Shown here one piece after another: positions 38,227 through 45,907 of a DNA stretch of 45,907 nt. This DNA comes from an uncultured Bacteroidales bacterium (GTDB lineage Bacteria > Bacteroidota > Bacteroidia > Bacteroidales > Paludibacteraceae). Below the pieces are notes generated by a model. It was not told the DNA's origin. It did not search any database and saw only the letters and a list, made by a program, of their open reading frames with translations. Where the stretch lies: contig CALGHE010000085.1 of NCBI GenBank assembly GCA_937915765.1, positions 1 to 45,907 of the forward strand, in the 5' to 3' direction. Within the stretch, counting starts at the first letter, position 1. Each line of letters begins with the position of its first letter. Both the position numbers and the translations under genes were made by a program.

Positions 38227-39753
38227 ATGGACAGAAAAGTATTATTGATGATCCTCGATGGCTGGGGATTCGGAAACAAGTCTAAGTCGGACGTAATCTC
38301 ATCTACTGCAACTCCTTACTGGGATTCGTTGCTGAAAAACTATCCTTACTCTCAGCTTCAGGCTTCAGGCGAGTTTGTCGGCTTGCCGGACGGGCAGATG
38401 GGCAACTCGGAAGTGGGACACTTGAATATTGGCGCAGGACGTGTTGTTTACCAGGATTTGGTGAAGATTAACATCGCTTGCCGCGACAACTCAATTTTGG
38501 ACAATCCGGAAGTTAAGAGCGCCTTTTCTTATGCGAAGGAAAACGGAAAGCAGATTCATTTCATGGGACTTGTGTCTAACGGAGGTGTTCACTCTTCTCT
38601 TGACCACCTTTTCAAGTTGATAGAAATTTCTAAAGTTTACGGTTTGGACAAAACTTTTGTTCACTGTTTTATGGACGGTCGTGACACTGACCCTAAGAGC
38701 GGAAAAGGTTTCATTGAGCAGCTTGAGGCTCAGCTTGCTAAAAACACAGGCAAGATTGCGTCTATCATAGGCCGTTTCTATGCTATGGACCGCGACAAGA
38801 GGTGGGAGCGTGTGAAAGAGGCTTACGACTTGATGGTGAAGGGTGTCGGAACTCCTTGCACTGACATGGTGAAGGCTATGGCTGATTCTTATGCGGCGGA
38901 TGTTACAGACGAATTTGTTAAGCCTATTGTTCATGTTGATGAAAATGGCAAGCCTGTCGGCACTATTCAGGAAGGCGACGTGGTAATCTTCTTCAACTAC
39001 CGCAATGACCGCGCTAAGGAGCTTACTATTGTGCTTACTCAGCAGGATATGCCTGAAAACGGTATGACTACAATTCCTAATTTGCAGTACTATTGCATGA
39101 CTCCGTATGACTCTACTTTCACTGGCGTGCATATCTTGTTCAACAAAGAAAACGTGATGAACACTCTTGGCGAAGTGGTCGCAAAAGCTGGTAAAAAGCA
39201 GTTGCGTATCGCAGAAACAGAAAAGTTCGCTCACGTGACATTCTTCTTCTCTGGCGGACGCGAAAGCGAGTTTGAAAACGAAGACCGTATTTTGATTCCG
39301 TCGCCAAAGGTGGCTACTTACGACCTGCAGCCTGAAATGAGCGCTCCGGAAGTTACTGCTGCTCTTACTGCGGAATTGGATAAGAAAAAGTACGATTTCG
39401 TTGCTCTGAACTTTGCTAACGGTGATATGGTAGGGCATACAGGTATTTACGAGGCAATCGAAAAGGCAGTTGTTACAATTGACAATTGCGTTGAAAAGGT
39501 TGTTGAATCTGCAAAGGCTAATGGTTATGATGTGATTATCATCGCTGACCATGGTAATGCGGATAATGCAATTAACGCGGACGGCACCCCTAATACAGCT
39601 CACTCTTTGAACCCTGTTCCTTTCGTGTATATAAGCGACAGAAAGGATGTGAAGGTTGAAGGCGGAATCTTGGCGGACGTGGCTCCTTCTATCTGCGCTT
39701 TGATGGGTATTGCTCAGCCTGCGGAAATGACAGGCAAGAATCTGATTAAATAA
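38227..39753 (+). CDS. gpmI: 2,3-bisphosphoglycerate-independent phosphoglycerate mutase
   Basis: A 508-residue glycolytic enzyme interconverting 3- and 2-phosphoglycerate through a phosphoserine intermediate. The alkaline-phosphatase-like phosphatase domain is split around an inserted transferase domain. Asp11 in MILDGWGFG and nucleophile Ser61 in DGQMGNSEVGHLNIGAGR are present, as are the transferase motifs GLVSNGGVHSSLDHL, FMDGRDTDPKSG and IIGRFYAMDRDKRWERV. The C-terminal metal ligands are FANGDMVGHTG and IIADHGNADNA, ending with the usual PFVYIS and LADVAPSICALMG. The length is typical. It has its own promoter and a terminator at 39781-39823. Confidence 0.98.
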   Translation: MDRKVLLMILDGWGFGNKSKSDVISSTATPYWDSLLKNYPYSQLQASGEFVGLPDGQMGNSEVGHLNIGAGRVVYQDLVKINIACRDNSILDNPEVKSAFSYAKENGKQIHFMGLVSNGGVHSSLDHLFKLIEISKVYGLDKTFVHCFMDGRDTDPKSGKGFIEQLEAQLAKNTGKIASIIGRFYAMDRDKRWERVKEAYDLMVKGVGTPCTDMVKAMADSYAADVTDEFVKPIVHVDENGKPVGTIQEGDVVIFFNYRNDRAKELTIVLTQQDMPENGMTTIPNLQYYCMTPYDSTFTGVHILFNKENVMNTLGEVVAKAGKKQLRIAETEKFAHVTFFFSGGRESEFENEDRILIPSPKVATYDLQPEMSAPEVTAALTAELDKKKYDFVALNFANGDMVGHTGIYEAIEKAVVTIDNCVEKVVESAKANGYDVIIIADHGNADNAINADGTPNTAHSLNPVPFVYISDRKDVKVEGGILADVAPSICALMGIAQPAEMTGKNLIK

Positions 39754-39780
39754 TTCTTTTGAATGTTTTCATAATTTTGT

Positions 39781-39823
39781 GGCGAATGGGGCATTGTGGC
39801 TTCATTCGCCTTTTGCTTTTTTT
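39781..39823 (+). terminator. Terminator of gpmI
   Basis: Stem GGCGAATG (39781-39788) / CATTCGCC (39803-39810), then TTTTGCTTTTTTT. The end of the T tract overlaps the -33 element of the next promoter. Confidence 0.75.
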
Positions 39824-39851
39824 GATATTCGCCTAATTTGTAGTACCTTTG
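39821..39851 (+). promoter_or_regulatory. Promoter of the DUF3078 gene
   Basis: TTTG (39821-39824), 19 bases, then TACCTTTG (39844-39851). This is the best match to the Bacteroidetes -33/-7 pattern in the window, 65 bases before the ATG at 39917. Confidence 0.7.
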
Positions 39852-39916
39852 CCGCGGTTCCGATGGATGATGCGGTCGGAACGTTTTTTTGTGAAATAGT
39901 TTAAATTTTAAGGCGA

Positions 39917-40873
39917 ATGAAAAAGAGTTTATTCCTATTGTGTTTTCTGACAAGTCTGTTTTCTGTTTCGGCTCAGGACGAAATAAAAACGGTTGTGGTT
40001 GATGTGGCTAAAAATGTTTCCAACTCAGAAATTCCTGCTGCGTCTGAAGATTCTGTAGTGTGGAAGTTCCCTGGTGTTACGGGTCTGAATTTTTCTCAGA
40101 CAGCTTTCAAAAATTGGGCGGAAGGCGGTCAAAATTCTATATCTTTGCAGGCTTTCGTTAATTTGAACGCGAATTATAAGAAGGGAAAGATGAGATGGGA
40201 CAATAATCTGTCTGCTGAATATGGAACGCTCTATTCTGCGGCTTATTCAAGATTCACAACTCGAAAGAGCTCTGATAAATTGGCTCTTTCTTCCAAATTC
40301 GGATATCAGGCTTCTAAAAGTTGGTATTATACGGTGCTGGCTGATTTTAAAACGCAAATGGACAAAGGGTATGACTATGGTGACGGCGATACGACAAGAA
40401 CAATGAACTCTAAGTTCTTGGCTCCGGGGTATTTGATAGCGTCGCTTGGTATGGATTATATTCCTAACAAATATGTGTCTGTGTATTTGTCTCCTGTAAC
40501 AGGGCGTTTTATTTTTGTCAGAGATACTACATTGTCAGAAAAGTATGGTGTGGATGCTGGTGAAAAGTGTAAGGTGGAAGCCGGCGCGTACATGAGGGTG
40601 GTTAACGATTTTGATATAGTGAAGAACGTGCATCTGAATAGCAAACTGGAACTTTTTAGCGCTTACGAAACTTTCGGGAATGTGGTGGTTAACTGGGAGC
40701 TGCTGCTTGCAATGAAGGTTACTAAGTATTTGAATGCGTCTGTGCGTACTCACGTGAAGTATGATGATGCTGTGAAAAATATAGTGATTGACGAGAATGG
40801 TGTTGAAAAGCAAGAAGGTCCTAAAATTCAATTTATGGACGTGATTTCTGTTGGCTTTGCGTATAATTTTTAA
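39917..40873 (+). CDS. DUF3078 family outer-membrane protein
   Basis: A 318-residue exported protein. Signal peptide 1-20 (MKKSLFLLCFLTSLFSVSAQ), a short linker, then from about residue 48 a chain of amphipathic beta-strands with turns rich in Gly, Asn and Asp, ending in aromatic FAYNF. This is the pattern of a beta-barrel whose last residue is Phe. The segment GVTGLNFSQTAFKNWAEGGQNSISLQ is the hallmark start of DUF3078 proteins of Bacteroidetes. No substrate is known. It has a strong promoter of its own and ends at a terminator shared with the convergent efflux operon. It is probably an abundant outer-membrane protein, though that is inference from the promoter. Confidence 0.88.
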   Translation: MKKSLFLLCFLTSLFSVSAQDEIKTVVVDVAKNVSNSEIPAASEDSVVWKFPGVTGLNFSQTAFKNWAEGGQNSISLQAFVNLNANYKKGKMRWDNNLSAEYGTLYSAAYSRFTTRKSSDKLALSSKFGYQASKSWYYTVLADFKTQMDKGYDYGDGDTTRTMNSKFLAPGYLIASLGMDYIPNKYVSVYLSPVTGRFIFVRDTTLSEKYGVDAGEKCKVEAGAYMRVVNDFDIVKNVHLNSKLELFSAYETFGNVVVNWELLLAMKVTKYLNASVRTHVKYDDAVKNIVIDENGVEKQEGPKIQFMDVISVGFAYNF

Positions 40874-40890
40874 GCAACTCCTAAAAAACA

Positions 40891-40925
40891 AAAACCGCAG
40901 GCAGATCAGCTTGCGGTTTTTTTTT
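40891..40925. terminator. Bidirectional terminator between DUF3078 and efflux genes
   Basis: Stem AAAACCGCA (40891-40899) / TGCGGTTTT (40912-40920), extendable inward by GC/GC, with a T run to 40925 and an A-rich left flank giving T on minus. Confidence 0.85.
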
Positions 40926-40949
40926 ACTTATTCCGATTTGAATCTGAAA

Positions 40950-42557
40950 TCAGGTGGAGGCATTCTCTTTTGATGTTCTAAGTTCGTGCTTTATCATTTT
41001 TCTTAAAGTCTTGAATTTAGGGTGTGTGACCCTGATTGGCTTTGAGAGGTGCTCTTTACGCAAGAGCAGCACAAATATTACTGCGATGCATGCCAGACCA
41101 AGCCATCCGTAAATCTCTTTCATTGAAACTATTAGGGCTTGCTGCTGCACAATTCCGTAGATTTCGCCTAGAGGAATGTGTTGAACGTTTCCGTTCACGT
41201 TGTCAATGCCGGAACTTATGAGCATGGCGTTTTTTGCCATTGTGACTTTTAGCGCTCGTCCGATAATGGCGCATCCTATCGCGCTGCCCAGTGCCGCACT
41301 GAAAACGTTCTGGATTGTCACGCCTTGGAAAAAGTGGAAAGGGAATGGCATCCTTGTGTTTGCTGTCAGAACTGTGATGGCCAAAGTCACATAGCCGAAG
41401 TTTCGTGCGAAGATAGGAAACATAAGAGCCTCTTTGGGCAAATTGTAGTCTATCTTAAAGTAAAAATAGAAAAGATACGTTCCTATGCAGCAGAATGAAA
41501 TTAGCAGCATAGTTCTGTAACGCCATTTTCGCACAGCGAAAGTTTGCCAAGTGAAAAGCACCCCTGTCGCAACGCCTAATATTGAAATCCAGTTAAGAGA
41601 AGCCAGATGCAGAGCGTCGTATCCTAAAATGCCTTCCATCAGCGCGTGCTCAAACACATGTTCTGGAGCCAAAAGTATGTCAGCCACAATATATGTGACA
41701 GGGCAGAGCCAGATAATGGGGTGTTTGAACGTGTCTAAAAAAATGTAAGGATGGCGGATGAACGATGCTCGCCAGCAAGATAGCGCGACTAATACGACGC
41801 ACGCAATTGTTGCCGCCCAAATGTATTCTGATGTCCACCAGTCATAATGTTCTCCGTAAATGCAGATGAACAGAGCGCATAACGCGGAGCTTCCCCACAT
41901 GAGCATTCCGATGTAGTCTATGCCTAAGAATGGTATTCGGGGCATAGAGGAGTGGTTCCGCATGAGCGTCTGCACAAGAAGCAGCATGAAAAGTATCATT
42001 CCTATAATGCTCCACTGCATCATTTCCCATTCTGCGAACGAAGATAGGTAAACGGCTTGCAGACCGGAGAGATTTATGCTTCCGTTCACAATCAAATAGA
42101 CCCAGCAAAAGAACACGGACAGATCTCGCTTGGGCGTAAGCCAAAGTTGAATAGTTGAGTTGCATTGAAACGTGGCTTGCATCCTGAAAAATCCGGAGAC
42201 AAAGCAAGTTCCAACGAGCAGTGGCACGCTGGTTGTGTACATGCAGATGATGTTTGCAATGATTATTACAAATCCGCAAAGGAAAAACATGCTTTTGGGC
42301 GGTATGGCGCATTTTAGTCTGAACATATAGACAAAGTTTAGCGCCATTCCTACGAGTGAAGATAGTCCTGCCATCTGTATGTCCTCGTTCATGAGGGCGG
42401 TAGTGCCAACCATTTCGCTGGCAGACGCAACGTAAACGCCGCCAGAAAATTGTATTATAACTAAAAACAGAATTATTACAAATGGTTTTAGCTTTTCTGG
42501 CACAAAATCACGAATCTCCGGAATGGAGAATGGACCGAATGGATGATGTTCGCTCAT
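40950..42557 (-). CDS. MFS drug transporter of the EmrB/DHA2 type
   Basis: A 535-residue inner-membrane protein with about 14 hydrophobic helices (for example about 26-45, 65-85, 90-112, 150-170, 182-202 and 480-500), the topology of proton-driven DHA2 exporters. The classic MFS motif between helices 2 and 3 is replaced by FRLKCAIPPKSMFF, and the antiporter motif C is not obvious, so substrates cannot be guessed. It is the last gene of an operon with the periplasmic adaptor (one base upstream) and outer-membrane factor. Together these make a complete tripartite EmrAB-TolC-like pump. A basic cytosolic tail (KFKTLRKMIKHELR) ends it. Confidence 0.88.
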   Translation of the reverse strand: MSEHHPFGPFSIPEIRDFVPEKLKPFVIILFLVIIQFSGGVYVASASEMVGTTALMNEDIQMAGLSSLVGMALNFVYMFRLKCAIPPKSMFFLCGFVIIIANIICMYTTSVPLLVGTCFVSGFFRMQATFQCNSTIQLWLTPKRDLSVFFCWVYLIVNGSINLSGLQAVYLSSFAEWEMMQWSIIGMILFMLLLVQTLMRNHSSMPRIPFLGIDYIGMLMWGSSALCALFICIYGEHYDWWTSEYIWAATIACVVLVALSCWRASFIRHPYIFLDTFKHPIIWLCPVTYIVADILLAPEHVFEHALMEGILGYDALHLASLNWISILGVATGVLFTWQTFAVRKWRYRTMLLISFCCIGTYLFYFYFKIDYNLPKEALMFPIFARNFGYVTLAITVLTANTRMPFPFHFFQGVTIQNVFSAALGSAIGCAIIGRALKVTMAKNAMLISSGIDNVNGNVQHIPLGEIYGIVQQQALIVSMKEIYGWLGLACIAVIFVLLLRKEHLSKPIRVTHPKFKTLRKMIKHELRTSKENAST

Positions 42558-42558
42558 G

Positions 42559-43593
42559 TTAATACTTTATAGTGCATTCAACGTTCATGCCGGCTCCGAT
42601 GCGGGCCAAATCTTCCGCTTTGTTGTCTTCCGAAAATTCAATGCGGACGGGTATTCTTTGCTCTACTTTCACAAAATTTCCCGACGAGTTGTCTTGCGGA
42701 ATAAGAGAGAAACTTGCTCCCGTTGCGTGCGATATGGATTTCACTTTGCCTTTGAATGTCACGTCAGGAATTGCATCTACTTCAATCTCAACGTCTTGCC
42801 CTGCTTTTATGTTGGCTGTTTGTGTCTCTTTGTAATTGGCGATAATCCATTTCTCGTCGTTGTCAACCATATCTACTATGGTTTGTCCAGGCTGAATCAG
42901 TTGTCCTTGCTGGACATTCTTTCGTCCTGTAAATCCGTTGCAAGGCGCTGTTATTACAGTGTAAGAGAGGTTGAGTCTGGCAAGGTCTAAAGCGGCTTCT
43001 GCCAGTTTGATGCCGGCAAGGCTTTGCCCTAAGCGTTGTGTCTGTTCTTGCTTGACAATGGCTGTTGACTGTTTCTGTCGAATAAGTTGTTCGTACCGTG
43101 CCTTCATCGCTTCGTAGTTAGTCTGCACAGCGTCAAATTGCTGCTTTGTCACAGCGTCTTGAGCATGCAGGTTCTTGTAGCGGTTGAATTCGCGTTCTGC
43201 GTTGTCCATGCGTATGCGGGACTCTTCGATAGCTGCGTCCGAAACAGAAATGTTGCTCTCTGTCATGTTGATTGTTTTGTGCATGGCGTTTTTCCCTGAA
43301 GTGGCGCGTTCGAAGTCTGCTTCTGCTTGCGCTAAGCGAAAACGGAACTCGGTGTCTTCTATAATGGCAAGTGTGTCGCCTTTTTTCACCTCCTGATATT
43401 CTTCAAAGCGAATCTCTTTGATGAATCCTTGCACACGCGAATTGACCGGCACTATAAGCTGCTTGGCCTGCGCGTTGTCTGTAAATTCCACATTGCCAAA
43501 ATGCACAAAGCGGGAAACTACCCAACCTAGCGATATGATGAGAAGAGTGCACACGATAATGTTGTAAACTGTTTTTTTCTGTTTGATATTCAT
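42559..43593 (-). CDS. HlyD/EmrA-family periplasmic adaptor
   Basis: A 344-residue membrane-fusion protein that links the MFS pump to the outer-membrane channel. One N-terminal membrane helix (about 9-28, VYNIIVCTLLIISLGWVVS) is followed by a split lipoyl/barrel-sandwich domain (VNSRVQGFIKEIRFEEYQEVKKGDTLAIIED, about 50-80; ITAPCNGFTGRKNVQQGQLI, about 215-235). Between these halves runs a coiled-coil hairpin (about 85-205). A beta-barrel domain follows (WIIANYKETQTANIKAGQDVEIEVD) and the protein ends in VECTIKY. All parts fit the EmrA type. It is separated from the MFS gene by one base and from the outer-membrane factor by 55. Confidence 0.93.
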   Translation of the reverse strand: MNIKQKKTVYNIIVCTLLIISLGWVVSRFVHFGNVEFTDNAQAKQLIVPVNSRVQGFIKEIRFEEYQEVKKGDTLAIIEDTEFRFRLAQAEADFERATSGKNAMHKTINMTESNISVSDAAIEESRIRMDNAEREFNRYKNLHAQDAVTKQQFDAVQTNYEAMKARYEQLIRQKQSTAIVKQEQTQRLGQSLAGIKLAEAALDLARLNLSYTVITAPCNGFTGRKNVQQGQLIQPGQTIVDMVDNDEKWIIANYKETQTANIKAGQDVEIEVDAIPDVTFKGKVKSISHATGASFSLIPQDNSSGNFVKVEQRIPVRIEFSEDNKAEDLARIGAGMNVECTIKY

Positions 43594-43648
43594 GATTGTA
43601 TATTGATAAAATTTGTTTTGTAAAAAGCGTTGTGATTATATAACTTGC

Positions 43649-44977
43649 CTATAGTTGTCCGGAACATCTTTTCAGGTTGAAGAAACTGAAGAGGATGTTA
43701 ATTTTAGCGTCAGCCATCTGGAGTTCGGACTCTAACTTTGAATTGGATGCGTCGAGCATGTCTGTAATCAGGGCGAGGTCGTTTAGATAACGGTTGTTGA
43801 TTACCTCGTAGTTTTGCGTGGCAAGCTTCAGACTTGTTTCTCTTGTCTTGAGTATGGTGAACGCTTCGTTAAGCATGACGAAGGCTGAGTTGATCTCGGT
43901 CTGAATATCGTCCTTGATCATATTTTCTGCTTCGATGGCTGCTTGATAGGCTATTTTGGATTGTCTGACAGACTTGTTCGTGGTGTACAGTGAGGCTAGG
44001 TTGTATTTTAAGCCTATGCCTACTGTCCAGAGGTTCATGTTGTTATCTTTTACGTCCATGTCTATAGTGATGGGGCCTTCAAAAACATCAGAGGCAAAAA
44101 TGAAAATTTTCGGAAGCCTTTCTGCATTAACAATTTTCTCTGCGTTAAGAGCTTGTTGAGTGTATGTTTCGAAAGTCTTTATTCTGGGTGATGAATCTAG
44201 AGCTGCCGCCTGCCAAGTCTCTTCTTCTGCATAGACAGGAAGGTCGTTCAGAATGTTTTTGTCTATTTCTATGATAGTGCTTTTGTCAAGATTTAACAAC
44301 GTGCATAACTTGTTGTTTGTGACGCTTTTGCAGTTTTTTGTGTGGGTCAGTTTCAACAGAAGCGACTGGAGTTGAAGCTCATGTCGTGTGATGTCGTTTT
44401 TCAGAGCAATTCCCTCTTTGTGCTTGTTCCGTATGTCTGCAACAAGTTTCTGAGTCTGTTCTATGTTGTGCAGATATACGAGTTCCTGGTTTGAAAGTCT
44501 GTACAGTTCAAGATAGTAGCTCAGAAGCATAAATCTTACATTTTGTCTTGTTTGTTCTTTTTCAAATTGAGACGCTTTATAATTGAGTTGCGCATTTTTG
44601 ATGCTGCTTTTTATCGCTCCCCCGGCATATATTATTTGCGACGCTTCTGCCACGAACTTGTTTGTGAAGTTGGCATAGTCTCCGAAGTTTTTCATCTGTA
44701 CTGTGAATCCATTGCCAAAATTGCGGTCTGAAATGCGAATGTCGCTTAGATAACCTGCTGATAAAGAGATGTCTAATGTTGGCAGCAAAGCATTCTTCGC
44801 AACGTTTATCTCCTCTTTTTTCTCTTGTGAAACTAAATCCGACAGTTTCAGAGCTTTGCTGTTTGTTTCTGCTAATTCGAATAACTCATCAATGCTGATT
44901 ATCTGGCTATTGCCTCCGTTAGGATATGTTGCAAGGCAATATCCTAAAATAGCAGAAGAAATCAAAAATTTTTTCAT
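43649..44977 (-). CDS. TolC-family outer-membrane efflux protein
   Basis: A 442-residue outer-membrane factor. Signal-like N-terminus MKKFLISSAILGYCLATYP. Two repeats of the OEP fold (about 28-210 and 235-440) contain long helices, with recognisable segments SIDELFELAETNSKALKLS, AKNALLPTLDISLSAGYLSD and a second-half VGIGLKYNLASLYTTNKSVR with the downstream helix AALDSSPRIKTFETYTQQAL before it. It trimerises to form the exit duct for the MFS/adaptor pair encoded next. It is the first gene of that operon and is divergent from the AraC-type regulator across 167 bases containing a palindrome. Confidence 0.92.
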   Translation of the reverse strand: MKKFLISSAILGYCLATYPNGGNSQIISIDELFELAETNSKALKLSDLVSQEKKEEINVAKNALLPTLDISLSAGYLSDIRISDRNFGNGFTVQMKNFGDYANFTNKFVAEASQIIYAGGAIKSSIKNAQLNYKASQFEKEQTRQNVRFMLLSYYLELYRLSNQELVYLHNIEQTQKLVADIRNKHKEGIALKNDITRHELQLQSLLLKLTHTKNCKSVTNNKLCTLLNLDKSTIIEIDKNILNDLPVYAEEETWQAAALDSSPRIKTFETYTQQALNAEKIVNAERLPKIFIFASDVFEGPITIDMDVKDNNMNLWTVGIGLKYNLASLYTTNKSVRQSKIAYQAAIEAENMIKDDIQTEINSAFVMLNEAFTILKTRETSLKLATQNYEVINNRYLNDLALITDMLDASNSKLESELQMADAKINILFSFFNLKRCSGQL

Positions 44978-45030
44978 TTAAGTAAACCATTAAAAATTAT
45001 GTTGCAAAATTCGTTATTTAAATATGCTTG

Positions 45031-45042
45031 TTGAAATTTCAA
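45031..45042. promoter_or_regulatory. Palindrome between efflux operon and AraC regulator
   Basis: TTGAAATTTCAA, a perfect 12-bp palindrome, 53 bases upstream of the outer-membrane factor start and 102 bases upstream of the regulator start. It is a candidate operator in the divergent control region. Confidence 0.35.
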
Positions 45043-45120
45043 ATGGTTAGGATTTGGTTTAAAGTGGACATAAAAGTAAAAAAATATGTCTCTAAAACAT
45101 ATAAATATTGCATTAATTGG

Positions 45121-45128
45121 TATATTTG
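45121..45128 (+). promoter_or_regulatory. Candidate -7 element for the AraC-type regulator
   Basis: TATATTTG, a perfect TAnnTTTG, 16 bases upstream of the ATG at 45145. No -33 TTTG at the usual distance. Confidence 0.45.
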
Positions 45129-45144
45129 TGATAAATTTATAAGG

Positions 45145-45907
45145 ATGGATTATATTGAAGATACTGAAAAACTTTTAGCAAATAATTTGAACTGTTCTGA
45201 CTTTAATGTGAGTTGTATGGAACTGGACTCGGTCAGTGCATCTGAGTTGTTGGCTTCGCGTCTGTGCGTGAATTCGTTTGTCATGATATATGTGACTTCT
45301 GGTTGTGCTAAGTTGTCTGTTAATTATCAGGTGTTTGATTTGAAACGGAATGGAGTGGCGTCTCTTTTTGACTCGTATCTGTTTAGGTTGCATGATGTCA
45401 GCGATGATTTCAGATGTATTTGTCTTTTTGTTTCGAAATTGTTTATGGAACGAAATGCTCCGACTTTGACTGTTGCAATTCGTACGAAGTACGCAGTGAA
45501 AATGTTCAGGAGGCCTGTGATGTATTTGAAAGAGGAGGAGAGTTCCCTTTTGAAAAAACGTTTTGAGGATATAGACAGAACATTAAACAATAAGAGCCAT
45601 AGCTATTATAACATAATGATAGTGAATGTGCTGATTGCTGTTTTTCTGGATTTGAGCCATCTTTTTGAATTGCATGAAAGGGATAGGGACAGGGCGACAA
45701 ATATGAGCCGTTGCGAGTTGATTACCAAATCTTTTATTGAACTGCTGACGGAGAATTTTAGAGAGGAGCATAAGGTTGAGTTTTATGCTCAAAGACTGAA
45801 TGTGTCAAATCATTATTTGTCGTTTCTGGTAAAAAAAGTGACAGGGCAGACTCCGTCTGATTTTGTATATGAAATGTTGTATTATGAAGCTCGGTCGTTG
45901 CTGCAGC
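45145..45907 (+). CDS. AraC-family transcriptional regulator (3' end outside the window)
   Basis: An open frame from ATG 45145 runs off the window end without a stop, giving 254 residues so far. The N-terminal part (about 1-190) is a beta-rich cupin-like sensing region (SFVMIYVTSGCAKLSVNYQV) followed by helices. The C-terminal part is an AraC-type helix-turn-helix: ITKSFIELLTENFREEHKVE, then FYAQRLNVSNHYLSFLVKKV (first HTH) and TGQTPSDFVYEMLYYEARSLL, the conserved link into the second HTH, where the window ends. Only the last 40 or so residues should be missing. It is divergent from the efflux operon, so the pump genes are its likely targets, perhaps in response to a compound the pump exports. 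Confidence 0.9.
   Translation, partial: MDYIEDTEKLLANNLNCSDFNVSCMELDSVSASELLASRLCVNSFVMIYVTSGCAKLSVNYQVFDLKRNGVASLFDSYLFRLHDVSDDFRCICLFVSKLFMERNAPTLTVAIRTKYAVKMFRRPVMYLKEEESSLLKKRFEDIDRTLNNKSHSYYNIMIVNVLIAVFLDLSHLFELHERDRDRATNMSRCELITKSFIELLTENFREEHKVEFYAQRLNVSNHYLSFLVKKVTGQTPSDFVYEMLYYEARSLLQ

Noticed and set aside
38491..39603. A 370-residue antisense reading across gpmI
   Set aside because: Composition is typical of a codon shadow (Cys/His/Phe-rich). gpmI is intact on plus.

Overview
The window looks like a chromosomal segment of a Bacteroidales bacterium (phylum Bacteroidota). The evidence is a hybrid one-piece two-component regulator, families typical of the phylum (DUF4954, DUF3078, DUF4348-like, a fused NnrE/NnrD), a secreted glycosidase with a type IX secretion C-terminal signal, a menaquinone pathway, and many upstream sequences matching the Bacteroidetes -7 element TAnnTTTG. 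It is mostly core genome. I see no rRNA, tRNA, CRISPR array, prophage or insertion sequence.

Layout. 1-255: a short piece matching the extreme C-terminus of GyrA, joined to unrelated sequence, then a secreted TPR protein (303-1517). 1664-3928 (minus): a small lipoprotein and Xaa-Pro aminopeptidase. 4109-9640 (plus): radA and a 1324-residue hybrid sensor/regulator. 9696-13995 (minus): a cell-wall operon of an AsmA-like/GT51 transglycosylase, NAD(P)HX repair enzyme and NlpC/P60-LysM hydrolase. 14101-18243 (plus): tgt, an LptF/LptG permease, an acyl-CoA carboxyltransferase and its biotin carrier. 18336-19406 (minus): an unrecognised exported protein. 19689-26144 (minus): a tightly packed operon of an M16 protease, menA, menF and menD. 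26365-29388 (plus): rimM and a GH30 glycosidase. 29525-36754 (minus): DUF4954, hflX, recA, a metallophosphoesterase and rlmD. 37017-37926 (minus): a small membrane protein and a 65-residue orphan separated by a long inverted repeat and a terminator. 38227-40873 (plus): gpmI and a DUF3078 barrel. 40950-44977 (minus): a tripartite efflux operon (outer-membrane factor, periplasmic adaptor, MFS pump) with a divergent AraC-type regulator cut off by the window end.

How they fit: housekeeping functions dominate (recombination, tRNA/rRNA modification, 16S maturation, glycolysis, menaquinone synthesis, envelope building). No single block looks like a defence system or a new mobile element. The points most worth following are the AsmA-like plus GT51 fusion, a Tgt without the usual zinc cysteines, the GyrA-tail breakpoint, the 65-residue orphan with its 20-nt inverted repeat, a perfect 22-bp palindrome upstream of gpmI, and an M16 protease heading the men operon. 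Domain calls come from reading motifs by eye; no database search was run.
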